Of a DNA stretch of 59,314 nt, positions 1 to 8,985 are shown one piece after another. This stretch comes from Candidatus Cloacimonadota bacterium (GTDB lineage: Bacteria; Cloacimonadota; Cloacimonadia; Cloacimonadales; TCS61): the NCBI GenBank assembly GCA_018645365.1, contig JABGOP010000007.1, positions 1-59,314 on the forward strand. The letters run 5' to 3'. The stretch's first letter is position 1. Every line of letters starts with the position of its first letter. Made by a program: the position numbers and the translations under genes. The notes under the pieces were generated by a model. It searched no databases. It was not told where the DNA came from and worked only from the letters and a program-made list of their open reading frames with translations.

Positions 1-15
1 AACTAGGAGGTTATT

Positions 16-1803
16 ATGTTAAATAAAATGATTAATCCCGATTTATCGGGGAAAAGAGTTTTATGTTATTCCACTTTATTGGAAAAAAAAGTATCTTTAT
101 TAGTTTTGTTAGTCTTTGTTGGTGTCGGCTTATTGAACGCCCAAACAGTAATACCAGGAGGAGATGTAATTGGGAGTTGGGCGTTAGATAGTTCACCTTA
201 CCTTGTTGAAGGTGATATTACTGTTCCAAATGGAGAGACGCTAACAATTGATCCAGGCGTACTTGTTGAATTTCAAGGACATTTTGCTCTCAATGTGCAA
301 GGGCAACTTTTGGCAATTGGCACAGCACAAGATTCCATCCACTTTACGGTTGTTGATACGACTGGTTTTCATATACCAACTTGGGTTGTTGGAGCATGGA
401 ATGGAATTCAATTTGAAGGAACACCAGCCACAAATGATTCTTCCAAAATAGTGCATTGTAAATTGGAATTTAGCAAAACAATTCCGCAATGGCCGTGTTT
501 ATATAATGGGGGTGCAATCTTTGTTAATGATTTTTCCAAACTTCTCGTTGCCAATTGTAATATTTCAAATAATCGTGCCAGATCTGGTGGAGGGGTAAGC
601 ATCATCGGTAATTCCAACCCCATCTTTACTTACAATAAAATCTGTTACAATACTGTTGTGGGGGATACTATAGATGGTAGTACCCACGGGGGTGGAGTTT
701 GCATTCGAGACGAAGCAGCCCCCACCTTCATCGGCAACATTATTAGTAATAATTTTAATTATGGAATAACTGCCTATGGAGGCGGTGTTTACATAGGAAA
801 CGGTTCATCACCGTTGCTGCAAGGTAATGTTATTTGGCGTAATTATGCTCATGGAGGATATGGTGGTGGTCTGCGAATTCTAGATAGTGCTCCTATTTTG
901 ATAAACAATGATATCCAATATAACCACGGTATTGAAGATGAAAACGGACATATGTGGGTAATAGGTGGTGCTATTAGCATATTCGGTGGTGCTAATCATG
1001 AGATCATTTTGATTAACAATCTTGTCGCCAATAATCGCGGAGGCACTGGTGTGTTACATTTTATGGGATCTTCAGTAAATATCATCCTTATAAATAATAC
1101 GATAGTAGATAATCATGCAGATTGTACTATATATACTATGCTTAATCAACCAGAGATTACGATTGTTAACTCTATTTTATCTAATCCAGATTGTATAGAA
1201 ATATGTAATGACATGTCTGGACTTATATTAACAATTCAAAATTCATTTATTAGGGGTGGTCAAGAAAATATTGAACTTGGAGCAGCAACCCTTAATTGGT
1301 TGGAAGGCAACATAGATGGGGAACCACTTTTTGTAGATGCAGAGAATGGATACTACACCTTACAACAAAACTCTCCTTGCATAGATGCAGGTATAGCTTA
1401 CTTTGAATGGGATGGAGAAGTTTGGGTAGATATGGCAGAAGACGAGTATTACGGTATTGCCCCAGATATGGGCTGTTACGAGTGGGAAGGAGTAAACACA
1501 GAGGATTACGAGTTGCCAGTTAACCATAATTATCAATTAACCAACCACCCTAATCCGTTTACGGGTGAAACCACGATTTCTTTTTCTTTAACCACGAATT
1601 TACACGAAAAAGCACGAATTGACATATTTAACATCAGGGGTCAGAAGGTAAAAACTTTTGATGTCATCACAAATGGTGCAGAAGGTTCGGTAATCTGGAA
1701 TGGTAGAGACGAAACCAATAAACCTGTTTCAAGTGGAATCTATTTCTACAAACTTGTCGCAGGTGAGAACACAGTAACTCAGAAAATGTTACTGTTGAAG
1801 TAG
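16..1803 (+). CDS. Secreted right-handed beta-helix protein with T9SS sorting domain
   Basis: A 595-aa exported protein. The start is fixed by an AGGAGG Shine-Dalgarno a few bases upstream of ATG 16. The N-terminus is unusual: about 27 polar residues precede the hydrophobic signal core (VSLLVLLVFVGVGLLNAQ). Residues about 55-440 are rich in short Asn/Gly/Ile strands (NNxIxxN, GGGV) typical of parallel beta-helix repeats of the Pel1/NosD type, which often bind or cleave polysaccharide; no catalytic residues are recognisable. The last ~90 residues (HPNPF... then ARIDIFNIRGQKVKTF... then SSGIYFYKLVAG, ending KMLLLK) are a type A T9SS C-terminal sorting domain, so the product is probably carried across the outer membrane and anchored or released at the surface. 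A hairpin terminator follows directly, so it can be transcribed alone. Substrate unknown. Confidence 0.85.
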   Translation: MLNKMINPDLSGKRVLCYSTLLEKKVSLLVLLVFVGVGLLNAQTVIPGGDVIGSWALDSSPYLVEGDITVPNGETLTIDPGVLVEFQGHFALNVQGQLLAIGTAQDSIHFTVVDTTGFHIPTWVVGAWNGIQFEGTPATNDSSKIVHCKLEFSKTIPQWPCLYNGGAIFVNDFSKLLVANCNISNNRARSGGGVSIIGNSNPIFTYNKICYNTVVGDTIDGSTHGGGVCIRDEAAPTFIGNIISNNFNYGITAYGGGVYIGNGSSPLLQGNVIWRNYAHGGYGGGLRILDSAPILINNDIQYNHGIEDENGHMWVIGGAISIFGGANHEIILINNLVANNRGGTGVLHFMGSSVNIILINNTIVDNHADCTIYTMLNQPEITIVNSILSNPDCIEICNDMSGLILTIQNSFIRGGQENIELGAATLNWLEGNIDGEPLFVDAENGYYTLQQNSPCIDAGIAYFEWDGEVWVDMAEDEYYGIAPDMGCYEWEGVNTEDYELPVNHNYQLTNHPNPFTGETTISFSLTTNLHEKARIDIFNIRGQKVKTFDVITNGAEGSVIWNGRDETNKPVSSGIYFYKLVAGENTVTQKMLLLK

Positions 1804-1812
1804 GTTAGTATT

Positions 1813-1845
1813 AGCAGGCGATAAACTGTCGCCTGCTTGCTTTTT
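1813..1845 (+). terminator. Rho-independent terminator after the beta-helix gene
   Basis: Perfect 9-bp stem (AGCAGGCGA / TCGCCTGCT) with a 7-nt loop, followed by a T-rich tract (1841-1845). It lies 10 nt after the stop codon at 1803. Confidence 0.9.
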
Positions 1846-1986
1846 ATAAAGGAAAGAATCTATTTGACAGAAAGTAATGGTGAAAAAATGGTGAACAGAT
1901 AGTAGTAACTTACAATGTAAATGTCGAAATTAAAATGGAATATAATAACTAAAAATAAACCCAAAAAAGCTATTTTAATAAAATTA

Positions 1987-2020
1987 TTGACATTATAACC
2001 CCTCAAAAAATCAATGTAAC
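1987..2020 (+). promoter_or_regulatory. Putative promoter of the rpmE unit
   Basis: A consensus TTGACA (1987-1992) stands 70 nt before the rpmE start in the only larger spacer of this part (1804-2056). The best -10 at 17-nt spacing is ATCAAT (2010-2015), which is weak. The rest of 1846-1986 is A/T-rich with no recognisable gene. Confidence 0.4.
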
Positions 2021-2056
2021 CTCGAATTAAATAAGTAAAGTAACAGGAGATAAGCA

Positions 2057-2272
2057 ATGAAAAAAGGTATTCATCCAAAGTATGAAAAGGTAACAGTTAC
2101 CTGTTCTTGTGGTAATACATTTGAAACTCGTTCGACAGAAGCAAGTATCGCGAAAGTTGATATTTGTTCAAGCTGTCATCCATTCTATACGGGCAAACAA
2201 AGAAGTATTTCCAAAGAGGGTAGAATAGAGAAGTTTAAGCAAAAATACGCAGACCTTGAAAAGAAAAATTAG
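2057..2272 (+). CDS. rpmE: 50S ribosomal protein L31
   Basis: A 71-aa protein, the normal length for L31. It opens with the family signature [20 protein letters not shown] and carries CxC (residues ~16-18) and CxxC (in [12 protein letters not shown]), so it is the zinc-binding Cys-plus form of L31, which sits at the 50S central protuberance and bridges to the small subunit. AGGAGA lies about 8 nt before the ATG. The order rpmE-DUF1385-prfA is a frequent bacterial arrangement and supports the call. A strong terminator directly follows, so rpmE can be made independently of the downstream genes. Confidence 0.97.
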   Translation: MKKGIHPKYEKVTVTCSCGNTFETRSTEASIAKVDICSSCHPFYTGKQRSISKEGRIEKFKQKYADLEKKN

Positions 2273-2285
2273 AGACCACTTTTTA

Positions 2286-2318
2286 ACACCACAACTACAT
2301 GTTGTGGTGTATTTTTTT
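2286..2318 (+). terminator. Rho-independent terminator after rpmE
   Basis: Perfect 10-bp stem (ACACCACAAC / GTTGTGGTGT) with loop TACAT, followed by ATTTTTTT. Downstream genes are close, so it may attenuate rather than stop all transcription into DUF1385-prfA. Confidence 0.92.
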
Positions 2319-2329
2319 AGGAATAAATT

Positions 2330-3280
2330 ATGAAAAATAAACCAAAAATAGAAGTCGGAGGACAAGCTGTCATCGAAGGTGTGATGATGCGTGGTCCAAA
2401 ATACATCGCCACTGCAATTCGCCGTAAAGATGGTACCATCGAAATTGACAAAAAACAATTTATCAGCAAAACAAAAAACAATAAGTTTTTTGCATTGCCA
2501 ATTTTACGCGGATTTGTAGGACTCATCGAAATGATGATAATTGGGTTTAAAACACTCAATTTTTCTGCATCTCGTGCCGAATTAGATTTGGAAGAGAAAA
2601 AAGAAAAATCCGAAACAAAAGAAAAAATAAATGAAATTTTTAGCTACATTTTTGCGTTTAGTTTGGCATTTTTGTTGTTTGCCTTTTTACCATATCAAAT
2701 TGCAGAATGGATGAATTTGGGTAAGGGCAACATCTATTTCAATCTCTTTGCCGGTTCTATTCGTATTGTATTTTTTGTGCTTTATGTCTGGTTAATTGGT
2801 TTAATGAAGGATGTTCACCGCATTTTCCAATTTCACGGAGCAGAACATAAAGCCGTGCATGCCTTTGAAAATAAGAACGACCTCACACCCAAAAATGTGC
2901 AAAAATTTTCAACGCTTCATCCACGTTGCGGCACTAGTTTTATGTTTTTTGTGCTACTTATAGCAATATTAATCTTCTCCGTTGCAGATACAATCTTCGC
3001 CTATTTCTGGGGAGCACCTCACATCTTTATCAGGTTGGGATACCATTTTTTAATGATGCCTTTGATTTCGGGAATTTCTTACGAAGTTTTGAAACTTTCT
3101 GGCAAAAACATCAATCATCCACTCGTGAGACTTATGACTGCACCTGGTTTATTATTGCAACGCATCACCACTCAAAAACCAAATGATCAACAAGTAGAAA
3201 TTGCTGTAGTAGCAATGAAATGTGCACTCGAAATGGATGTTTTGGAATATGATAACATCACTTTTTTAGACGAGAAATAA
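2330..3280 (+). CDS. DUF1385 (YqhQ-like) integral membrane protein
   Basis: A 316-aa membrane protein of the DUF1385 family. The hallmark [15 protein letters not shown] (residues 9-23) and the central [15 protein letters not shown] and HPRCGTSF motifs are intact. Hydrophobic segments are visible around residues 100-120, 140-160, 205-225 and 230-255. The molecular function of the family is not established; it is commonly found between rpmE and prfA, as here. The stop codon shares one nucleotide with the prfA start (TAATG), implying translational coupling. Confidence 0.9.
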   Translation: MKNKPKIEVGGQAVIEGVMMRGPKYIATAIRRKDGTIEIDKKQFISKTKNNKFFALPILRGFVGLIEMMIIGFKTLNFSASRAELDLEEKKEKSETKEKINEIFSYIFAFSLAFLLFAFLPYQIAEWMNLGKGNIYFNLFAGSIRIVFFVLYVWLIGLMKDVHRIFQFHGAEHKAVHAFENKNDLTPKNVQKFSTLHPRCGTSFMFFVLLIAILIFSVADTIFAYFWGAPHIFIRLGYHFLMMPLISGISYEVLKLSGKNINHPLVRLMTAPGLLLQRITTQKPNDQQVEIAVVAMKCALEMDVLEYDNITFLDEK

Positions 3281-4350
3281 TGATGATTGCCGAAACTAAA
3301 ATTAAAGAACTTCAAAAAGAATACGACGCTTTAAAAATAGAAGTGTTTGATGTCAAAAATATGTCTAATCAACGCAATTATCGAAAAATTTCTAAACGCT
3401 TCAAAGTTTTGGAAGAAATTTTTGAGTGCGTCAATAAAGTTAAAAATTTAGAAGAAAACATTTCACAAAATAAAGAAATAATCGAAGAAGAAAATGACGC
3501 TGAATTGATTGAATTAGCAAAAGAAGAGACAGCAGAATTAAAGTTAGAGTTGGCAATCGAAATTGTAAAATTGAAAGATTTATTGGCACCGAAAGACCCG
3601 AATGATGAAAAAGATGCAATCGTGGAAATTCGAGCTGGCACCGGTGGCGATGAAGCTGCCCTTTTTGCTGCCGATCTCTACCGCATGTACTCATATTTTG
3701 CTGAAAAAAATAGCTGGAAAAAAACTGTACTTTCGTCAAATGCAACTGGTGTTGGCGGATTCAAAGAAATTTCCTTCTCTCTTTCTGGTAACAATGTGTT
3801 CGGCACAATGCGCTTCGAAAGTGGTGTCCATCGTGTACAACGCGTTCCCGAAACTGAATCACAAGGTAGAGTTCACACTTCTGCGGTCACAGTTGCCATT
3901 CTACCGGAAGCAGACGAAATCGATGTGGAAATTAATCCAAGCGACCTTAAAATCGATGTTTACCGTGCCTCTGGATGTGGTGGACAGTGCGTGAATACAA
4001 CTGATTCTGCCGTTCGAATTACTCACGCGCCAACGGGCTTAGTGGTAACTTGCCAGGATGAAAAATCGCAACTTAAAAACAAAAATAAGGCAATGAAAGT
4101 CTTGCGTTCCCGGCTTTTAGATTTGGAGATTTCCAAATTAGAACAAGAACGCGCCGCTACCAGAAAATCACAGGTTGGAAGTGGCGATAGAAGTGCCAAA
4201 ATCAGAACCTATAATTTCCCGCAATCTCGTGTTACAGACCATCGCATCAACCTAACTTCTTACAAATTAGACGGAATTTTACTCGGTGATTTAATAGAAT
4301 TTATCGATGCTCTAAAACTAAAACATCGAGAAGAAACCGTAAATAATTAA
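3280..4350 (+). CDS. prfA: Peptide chain release factor 1
   Basis: A 356-aa class I release factor, normal length. The peptidyl-tRNA hydrolysis motif GGQ is at residues 234-236 ([19 protein letters not shown]). The codon-recognition tripeptide is PET (190-192, in [19 protein letters not shown]), fitting the PxT pattern of RF1 (UAA/UAG) rather than the SPF of RF2. It overlaps the upstream gene by 1 nt. prmC, which methylates the GGQ glutamine and usually follows prfA, is absent here: a CNNM/CorC gene begins 3 nt later. Confidence 0.97.
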   Translation: MMIAETKIKELQKEYDALKIEVFDVKNMSNQRNYRKISKRFKVLEEIFECVNKVKNLEENISQNKEIIEEENDAELIELAKEETAELKLELAIEIVKLKDLLAPKDPNDEKDAIVEIRAGTGGDEAALFAADLYRMYSYFAEKNSWKKTVLSSNATGVGGFKEISFSLSGNNVFGTMRFESGVHRVQRVPETESQGRVHTSAVTVAILPEADEIDVEINPSDLKIDVYRASGCGGQCVNTTDSAVRITHAPTGLVVTCQDEKSQLKNKNKAMKVLRSRLLDLEISKLEQERAATRKSQVGSGDRSAKIRTYNFPQSRVTDHRINLTSYKLDGILLGDLIEFIDALKLKHREETVNN

Positions 4351-4352
4351 TT

Positions 4353-5579
4353 ATGTTTTTAATCATATTGGTGGTCGTCTTTTTTATTTTAGCCGGCTTT
4401 TTTTCTGGGATCGAAACAGGACTTATCTCGCTTGACAGATTGAGTTTAGAACAAAATGCAAAAAAAGATACAAAGAAAAAAAAAATTCTGAAATTTTTGG
4501 AAAATCCCGAAAAACTTTTTGGCACAACTCTTTTTGGCACAAATATTTCTATCGTAATCGTCACCTCTATTTCCATCTATTTATTGAAAAAAAATGATTT
4601 AGAAATTTCCGAAAAAATTGTCACAATTTTAATTGCAGTTTTGATTCTCATTTTTGCCGAGATTATTCCAAAAGCACTATTCCGAGATTATCCCAATAAA
4701 CTCGTTTCAAAATGTTTTCCTCTTTTAAATTTTTTTGGCATTATTTTTGCACCATTTGTGAAATTTGTTTCACACCTACATCACTTTCTGGCAAAAATTT
4801 TCAAATTGAATAAAACGGATAGATCTGGCATTATCACACGCGAAGATTTGTCTTTTATGCTCTCCGAAACAAAAGATGAAAACTCCATCCAGAATGACCA
4901 AAAACAAATGTTGGAAGAAGTTTTGGAATTCACAGAATTAGATGCGGAAAATGTGATGATTCATCGTACAGAAATCGTTGCGTTTGAAAAAGATACGCCG
5001 ATTGACAAAGTTATCATAACCGCACGCAAAAGAGGCTTTACGCGTTTCCCAATTTACGATGAAAATATCGATAATATTATCGGAATTTTAATTATTTTTG
5101 ATATTCTAAAAAAACCTGACATCAAAAAAGCGAAAGACGCGCTACACAAACCACTCTTCGTACCTGAAAACAAAGATGTAAACACCCTTTTAAAAGAGAT
5201 GCAATCGAATAAAAAAAGCATGGCGATTGTGGTAGATTCATTTGGTGGAACTGCCGGACTCATCACTATTGAAGATATTCTGGAAGAAATTGTGGGTGAA
5301 ATTGAAGACGAATATGATAATGTTAGAACCGTGCAAGAAGTCAAAAAAATAAATGCAAATACCTTTATTGTGCAAGGCTTTGTCGAGATAGATTTTCTGA
5401 ATGATGATTTTGGTATGAATTTACCAGAAGGTGATTATGAAACTATCGCCGGTATGATTATCCATAAACTTTCTCAAATTCCAAAAATGAATACAAAAAT
5501 AGATATTGAAAATTGGAAAATCGAAATTTTGCAAGCTACGAGTAAGAAAATTATCAAAATAAAATTAATAAAAAAATAA
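4353..5579 (+). CDS. CNNM / CorC-HlyC family membrane protein with CBS pair
   Basis: A 408-aa protein with the three-part architecture of CNNM/CorC transporters, often labelled hemolysin. An N-terminal DUF21/CNNM membrane domain (about residues 1-150; FSGIETGLISLDRLSLEQ and FAEIIPKALFRDYP are diagnostic) is followed by two CBS domains (about 190-310) and a C-terminal CorC_HlyC domain (about 320-405, with FGGTAGLITIEDILEEIVGE at the junction). Family members act in Mg2+/Co2+ efflux or related divalent cation transport in the inner membrane, with ATP-Mg binding by CBS domains; the ion here is not known. It starts 3 nt after prfA and ends 13 nt before ftcD. Confidence 0.9.
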   Translation: MFLIILVVVFFILAGFFSGIETGLISLDRLSLEQNAKKDTKKKKILKFLENPEKLFGTTLFGTNISIVIVTSISIYLLKKNDLEISEKIVTILIAVLILIFAEIIPKALFRDYPNKLVSKCFPLLNFFGIIFAPFVKFVSHLHHFLAKIFKLNKTDRSGIITREDLSFMLSETKDENSIQNDQKQMLEEVLEFTELDAENVMIHRTEIVAFEKDTPIDKVIITARKRGFTRFPIYDENIDNIIGILIIFDILKKPDIKKAKDALHKPLFVPENKDVNTLLKEMQSNKKSMAIVVDSFGGTAGLITIEDILEEIVGEIEDEYDNVRTVQEVKKINANTFIVQGFVEIDFLNDDFGMNLPEGDYETIAGMIIHKLSQIPKMNTKIDIENWKIEILQATSKKIIKIKLIKK

Positions 5580-5592
5580 ATTCGGAGAAATT

Positions 5593-7257
5593 ATGAAATT
5601 AGTTGAATGCGTCCCCAATTTTAGTGAAGGTAAAGATAAGAAGATTTTAGATGCAATCGCAGCATCTATTAAGTCTGTAAAAGGTGTTACTCTGTTGGAT
5701 GTAGATCCTGGCGAAACTACAAATCGCACTGTTTTCACGATGGTCGGCGAACCGAATCCAGTCGTTGAAGCAGCATTTCTCGCTATCAAAACTGCCGGAC
5801 AATTAATCGATATGAACAAACATAGAGGTGCACATCCACGCATGGGCGCAACCGATGTTTGCCCGTTTATCCCTGTGGCAAATATGACGATGGACGAGTG
5901 CGTTGAACTTGCTCATAAACTTGGAAAACGAGTTGGCGAAGAGCTAGAAATCCCTATTTATTTTTATGAATATGCGGCAACAAAACCAGAGTGGAAAAAC
6001 TTAGCAGAAGTGCGTAAAGGTGAATATGAAGCACTTCCACAAAAAATGAAAAATCCTGATTGGAAACCAGATTTTGGACCACAAAAATTTAATGCTCAAA
6101 CAGGTGCAACGGCTATTTCAGCACGTGAATTTTTAATTGCTTATAATATTAATTTGAATACACGCGACAAAGCAAAAGCACATGATATTGCTCTCGATAT
6201 TCGTGAAAGTGGTCGTTTTGCACGCGATGAAAATAAAAAATTCATTAGAGATGAAAACGGGAAAAAAATTAAAAAAACGGGAATTTTCAAAAATTGTAAA
6301 GCTGTTGGCTGGTTTATCGATGATTTTCATCGTGCTCAAATTAGCATAAATCTGACAAATTTCAATATTACACCTGCACATCTCGTTTTGGAAAAAGTGC
6401 GTGAACTTGCTAATGCAAAAGGTTTACAGGTTACAGGAAGTGAACTTGTTGGTCTTCTTCCAAAATCTGCGATTATTGAATCTGGCAAATATTATCTTCA
6501 ACAAATGGGCGAAAGTCTCGGTGTTCCCGAAAAAATGATTATTGAAACCGCAGTTCAAAGTATGGGACTTCGTGATGTTGCTACATTTGATATTGACAAA
6601 AAAGTCATTGAATACGCTATTCAAAGTGATGAAAATCTCGTAAATATGACCATTGCAGAATTTTGTGATGAACTTTCTATCGACTCTCCTGCTCCGGGTG
6701 GCGGAAGTGTGGCGGCAATTTCTACCGCAATGAGCGGTGCCCTCACAGCAATGGTGGCAAATCTCACAATTGGGAAAAAAGGATATAACCACTTTTGGAA
6801 AGAAGCGAAAGAACTTGCTGTAAAAGGACAAACCATTAAAGAGCGTTCACTTCACGCCATCGACGCGGATACGCAAGTATTCTACGAAATGATGGATGCA
6901 ATGCGACTTCCAAAGAAAACAGATGAAGATAAAAAAATACGCCATGAGGCAATTCAAGAATCAACAAAAAAAGCAATTCTTATTCCACTCGAAACACTTC
7001 AAATTGCCTATGATGCGGTTGAATTGTCTGCAAAAATAGCAAAAATAGGAAATACAAATGCACTCTCTGATGCTGGTGTAGCGGCGATTAATGCGAATGC
7101 GGCCGCAAAAGCTGCTTATCTAAATGTGAGAATAAATATGGCTAGCATCGAAGATGAAAATTGGAAAAATGAAATTATGAAAAAAGCTGAATTACTACTT
7201 CAAAAGGTTGATGAAATTGCACTCGTAGCTGAAAACTTCGTGAAAGGTAAAATTTAG
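5593..7257 (+). CDS. ftcD: Bifunctional glutamate formimidoyltransferase / formimidoyl-THF cyclodeaminase
   Basis: A 554-aa fusion enzyme. Residues 1-~330 are the formimidoyltransferase part, with the VPNFSEG start signature and the active-site segment KHRGAHPRMGATDVCPFIP (catalytic-type His about residue 81). Residues ~352-554 are the cyclodeaminase, with the glycine-rich SPAPGGGSVAAISTAMSG. The enzyme moves the formimino group from N-formimidoylglutamate, the end product of one histidine degradation route, to tetrahydrofolate and deaminates it to methenyl-THF plus ammonia. This links amino-acid fermentation to one-carbon metabolism. A GGAG sequence precedes the ATG. No hut genes are in the window. 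Confidence 0.95.
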   Translation: MKLVECVPNFSEGKDKKILDAIAASIKSVKGVTLLDVDPGETTNRTVFTMVGEPNPVVEAAFLAIKTAGQLIDMNKHRGAHPRMGATDVCPFIPVANMTMDECVELAHKLGKRVGEELEIPIYFYEYAATKPEWKNLAEVRKGEYEALPQKMKNPDWKPDFGPQKFNAQTGATAISAREFLIAYNINLNTRDKAKAHDIALDIRESGRFARDENKKFIRDENGKKIKKTGIFKNCKAVGWFIDDFHRAQISINLTNFNITPAHLVLEKVRELANAKGLQVTGSELVGLLPKSAIIESGKYYLQQMGESLGVPEKMIIETAVQSMGLRDVATFDIDKKVIEYAIQSDENLVNMTIAEFCDELSIDSPAPGGGSVAAISTAMSGALTAMVANLTIGKKGYNHFWKEAKELAVKGQTIKERSLHAIDADTQVFYEMMDAMRLPKKTDEDKKIRHEAIQESTKKAILIPLETLQIAYDAVELSAKIAKIGNTNALSDAGVAAINANAAAKAAYLNVRINMASIEDENWKNEIMKKAELLLQKVDEIALVAENFVKGKI

Positions 7258-7685
7258 TGGAACACATCGAATTATTAAAAAATAGTATCTCGCCAATCGT
7301 CCTTATATCTGGCGTAGGATTGTTGCTTTTATCACTAACAAATCGGCTCGGACGCGTCATCGACCGCTCCCGTAAAATAGTTGATGAGCTAAAAACTGGT
7401 TCACATAAAATTCACGAAAACAAAAATAAACAATTGCGAATTCTTTATAAACGCGCTCAAATATTGCGAACATCAATCACGCTAACCTCACTTACCATCT
7501 TACTTTCTAGCGTAATGATTCTTTTGTTATTTCTAAAATTCACGATTGCGGTTTCGATAGATACAGCATTTCTTATTTTTTTTGCAGTTGCAATATCGTG
7601 TTTAATCGCTGGTGTCATCTTCTTTTTAATCGATATCACGCTCACTTTAAAGGCACTCAAATATCAAATTAGAAAATATCGTTAA
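7257..7685 (+). CDS. DUF2721 family small membrane protein
   Basis: A 142-aa protein starting with GTG that shares one base with the ftcD stop codon (TAGTG), so it is probably translationally coupled. The opening (SISPIVLISGVGLLLLSLTNRLGRVIDR) matches DUF2721. Three membrane segments are visible (about residues 10-25, 72-92, 98-125) with a basic cytoplasmic loop between the first and second. Function unknown. It ends exactly where the convergent gene on the minus strand ends, with no intergenic base and no visible terminator. Confidence 0.82.
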   Translation: MEHIELLKNSISPIVLISGVGLLLLSLTNRLGRVIDRSRKIVDELKTGSHKIHENKNKQLRILYKRAQILRTSITLTSLTILLSSVMILLLFLKFTIAVSIDTAFLIFFAVAISCLIAGVIFFLIDITLTLKALKYQIRKYR

Positions 7686-8933
7686 TTAAGTTTTTAGTTT
7701 CTTTTTTTCGGCAGCGGGAAAAAGAATATTATTCAAAATAAGGCGATATCCTGGTGAGTTTTTGTGTAAATCAAGAACCGTTTCAGGGTCGCCAATTCTG
7801 TGCTGATAGTCTTCTGGGTCGTGTCCACCGTAAAAAGTAAAAGTTCCTTTGCCAAAATTTCCGTGCAAATATTTCACTTCATCCATTTGAGGAACTTCCG
7901 CCAAAATTATCACATTTTTCTTCACATATTTTTTTTGAAATGAAGTAGTCTGCCCCAAAAAACCATTGATTATATTTGTGTGACATTGCGTCAACATAGT
8001 GGGAACTGGATCATATTTTGCCGAAAAATCGAACAGTTGAAAATAGTCGGCTTCAGCACCGCGTAATTGGGCATAATCGCTCGCGTCTATCGTAGAAAAT
8101 TCATATTGGTACGGATTGGTAAATATTTCAAAATCGGTAAAGGCAAAAGTTCGTGAAAAATCTAGTTTCTGCTGAAAATTAGGTGTGAAATCATCTCCGT
8201 CAAAAACAGAATGGCAAATATCCACATTTTTTGTTGCAAGTGCAATATCAAAAGTATCGGTTGCGGCACACATCGCAAATAAAAAGCCACCATTTTTCAC
8301 ATAATTCCGAATTTTTTCGGCGATGGCATGCTTCAATTTCCAAACTTTTCCAAAACCAAAATCTGATGCCATTTTTTCACTAATTTGTACTTCTTCTTTG
8401 TACCAATCTTTATTGCGAAAACTACCGAAAAATTTACCATATTGTCCCGTAAAATCTTCGTGATGAAGATGCAACCAATCGTATTTTTCCAATTTACCCG
8501 AAAGCACATCTTCGTCCCAAACTGTGTCATACTCAATTTGTGCAAAAGTTAGTGCCAAGGTTACAGCATCATCCCACGGTTGCGAATTTGGGGGTGTGTA
8601 AATAGCAATTTTCGGTTCTTTCTCCAAATTTACTGCATTCATGTTTTCCGCTTCCATTTCGAACAAAATAGTGACCACATTTGAAGCTGAAATCTTTTCG
8701 TAGTTTACACCTCGAACATTACAAAGCATCTCCATATCGGCGGAATCAAAAATCAAAAAAGAGCCACCGCGATAATTAAGAAGCCACTTTACAACATTTT
8801 CGTTTTTGAGTGCTGCAAACGCAACTCCATATGCTTTCAAATGGTTTGCTTGCGTTTCGTCCATCGGTATAATTATTTCTGCATTTGTTGAAATGCTGAT
8901 TATTAAAACTAAAATCAAAATTATAATTTTCAT
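7686..8933 (-). CDS. Exported protein of an uncharacterised family often mislabelled asparagine synthetase B
   Basis: A 415-aa protein with a clear signal peptide (MKIIILILVLIISISTNA). From memory it resembles a family seen in Bacteroidota-like genomes (IPMDETQANHLKAYG, LLNYRGGSFLI, YDWLHLHHEDFTGQYG, FYGGHDPEDYQH) that is frequently annotated asparagine synthetase B. I see neither an N-terminal catalytic cysteine for glutamine amidotransfer nor a PP-loop (SGGxDS), and an exported location does not suit that enzyme, so the name should not be trusted. Alternating strand/helix segments around 107-270 (KIAIYTPP, TVWDEDVL, GGFLFAMCAATDTFD) suggest a Rossmann-like or GATase-like fold; H/D-rich motifs could bind metal. 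Function unknown. Confidence 0.75.
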   Translation of the reverse strand: MKIIILILVLIISISTNAEIIIPMDETQANHLKAYGVAFAALKNENVVKWLLNYRGGSFLIFDSADMEMLCNVRGVNYEKISASNVVTILFEMEAENMNAVNLEKEPKIAIYTPPNSQPWDDAVTLALTFAQIEYDTVWDEDVLSGKLEKYDWLHLHHEDFTGQYGKFFGSFRNKDWYKEEVQISEKMASDFGFGKVWKLKHAIAEKIRNYVKNGGFLFAMCAATDTFDIALATKNVDICHSVFDGDDFTPNFQQKLDFSRTFAFTDFEIFTNPYQYEFSTIDASDYAQLRGAEADYFQLFDFSAKYDPVPTMLTQCHTNIINGFLGQTTSFQKKYVKKNVIILAEVPQMDEVKYLHGNFGKGTFTFYGGHDPEDYQHRIGDPETVLDLHKNSPGYRLILNNILFPAAEKKKLKT

Positions 8934-8945
8934 CTTTTCTCAAAA

Positions 8946-8974
8946 AAAAGTAGCCCCAAATCGGGGCTACTTTT
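8946..8974 (-). terminator. Hairpin terminator of the C10 peptidase gene
   Basis: Perfect 12-bp stem AAAAGTAGCCCC / GGGGCTACTTTT with loop AAATC. On the minus strand the stem runs into a T-tract (complement of the A-run 8942-8949). It sits 12 nt beyond the stop of the 8986-11418 gene and separates it from the next minus-strand gene. Confidence 0.9.
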
Positions 8975-8985
8975 AGCAGTTTATG

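Noticed and set aside
1860-2078. 72-aa hydrophobic open frame on the minus strand in the spacer before rpmE
   Set aside because: It begins inside rpmE, has no ribosome site, lies on A/T-rich DNA and overlaps the likely rpmE promoter; its hydrophobicity follows from base composition.
6424-6831. 135-aa frame antisense to ftcD
   Set aside because: It lies wholly within a well-conserved gene, has no ribosome site and shows no domain.
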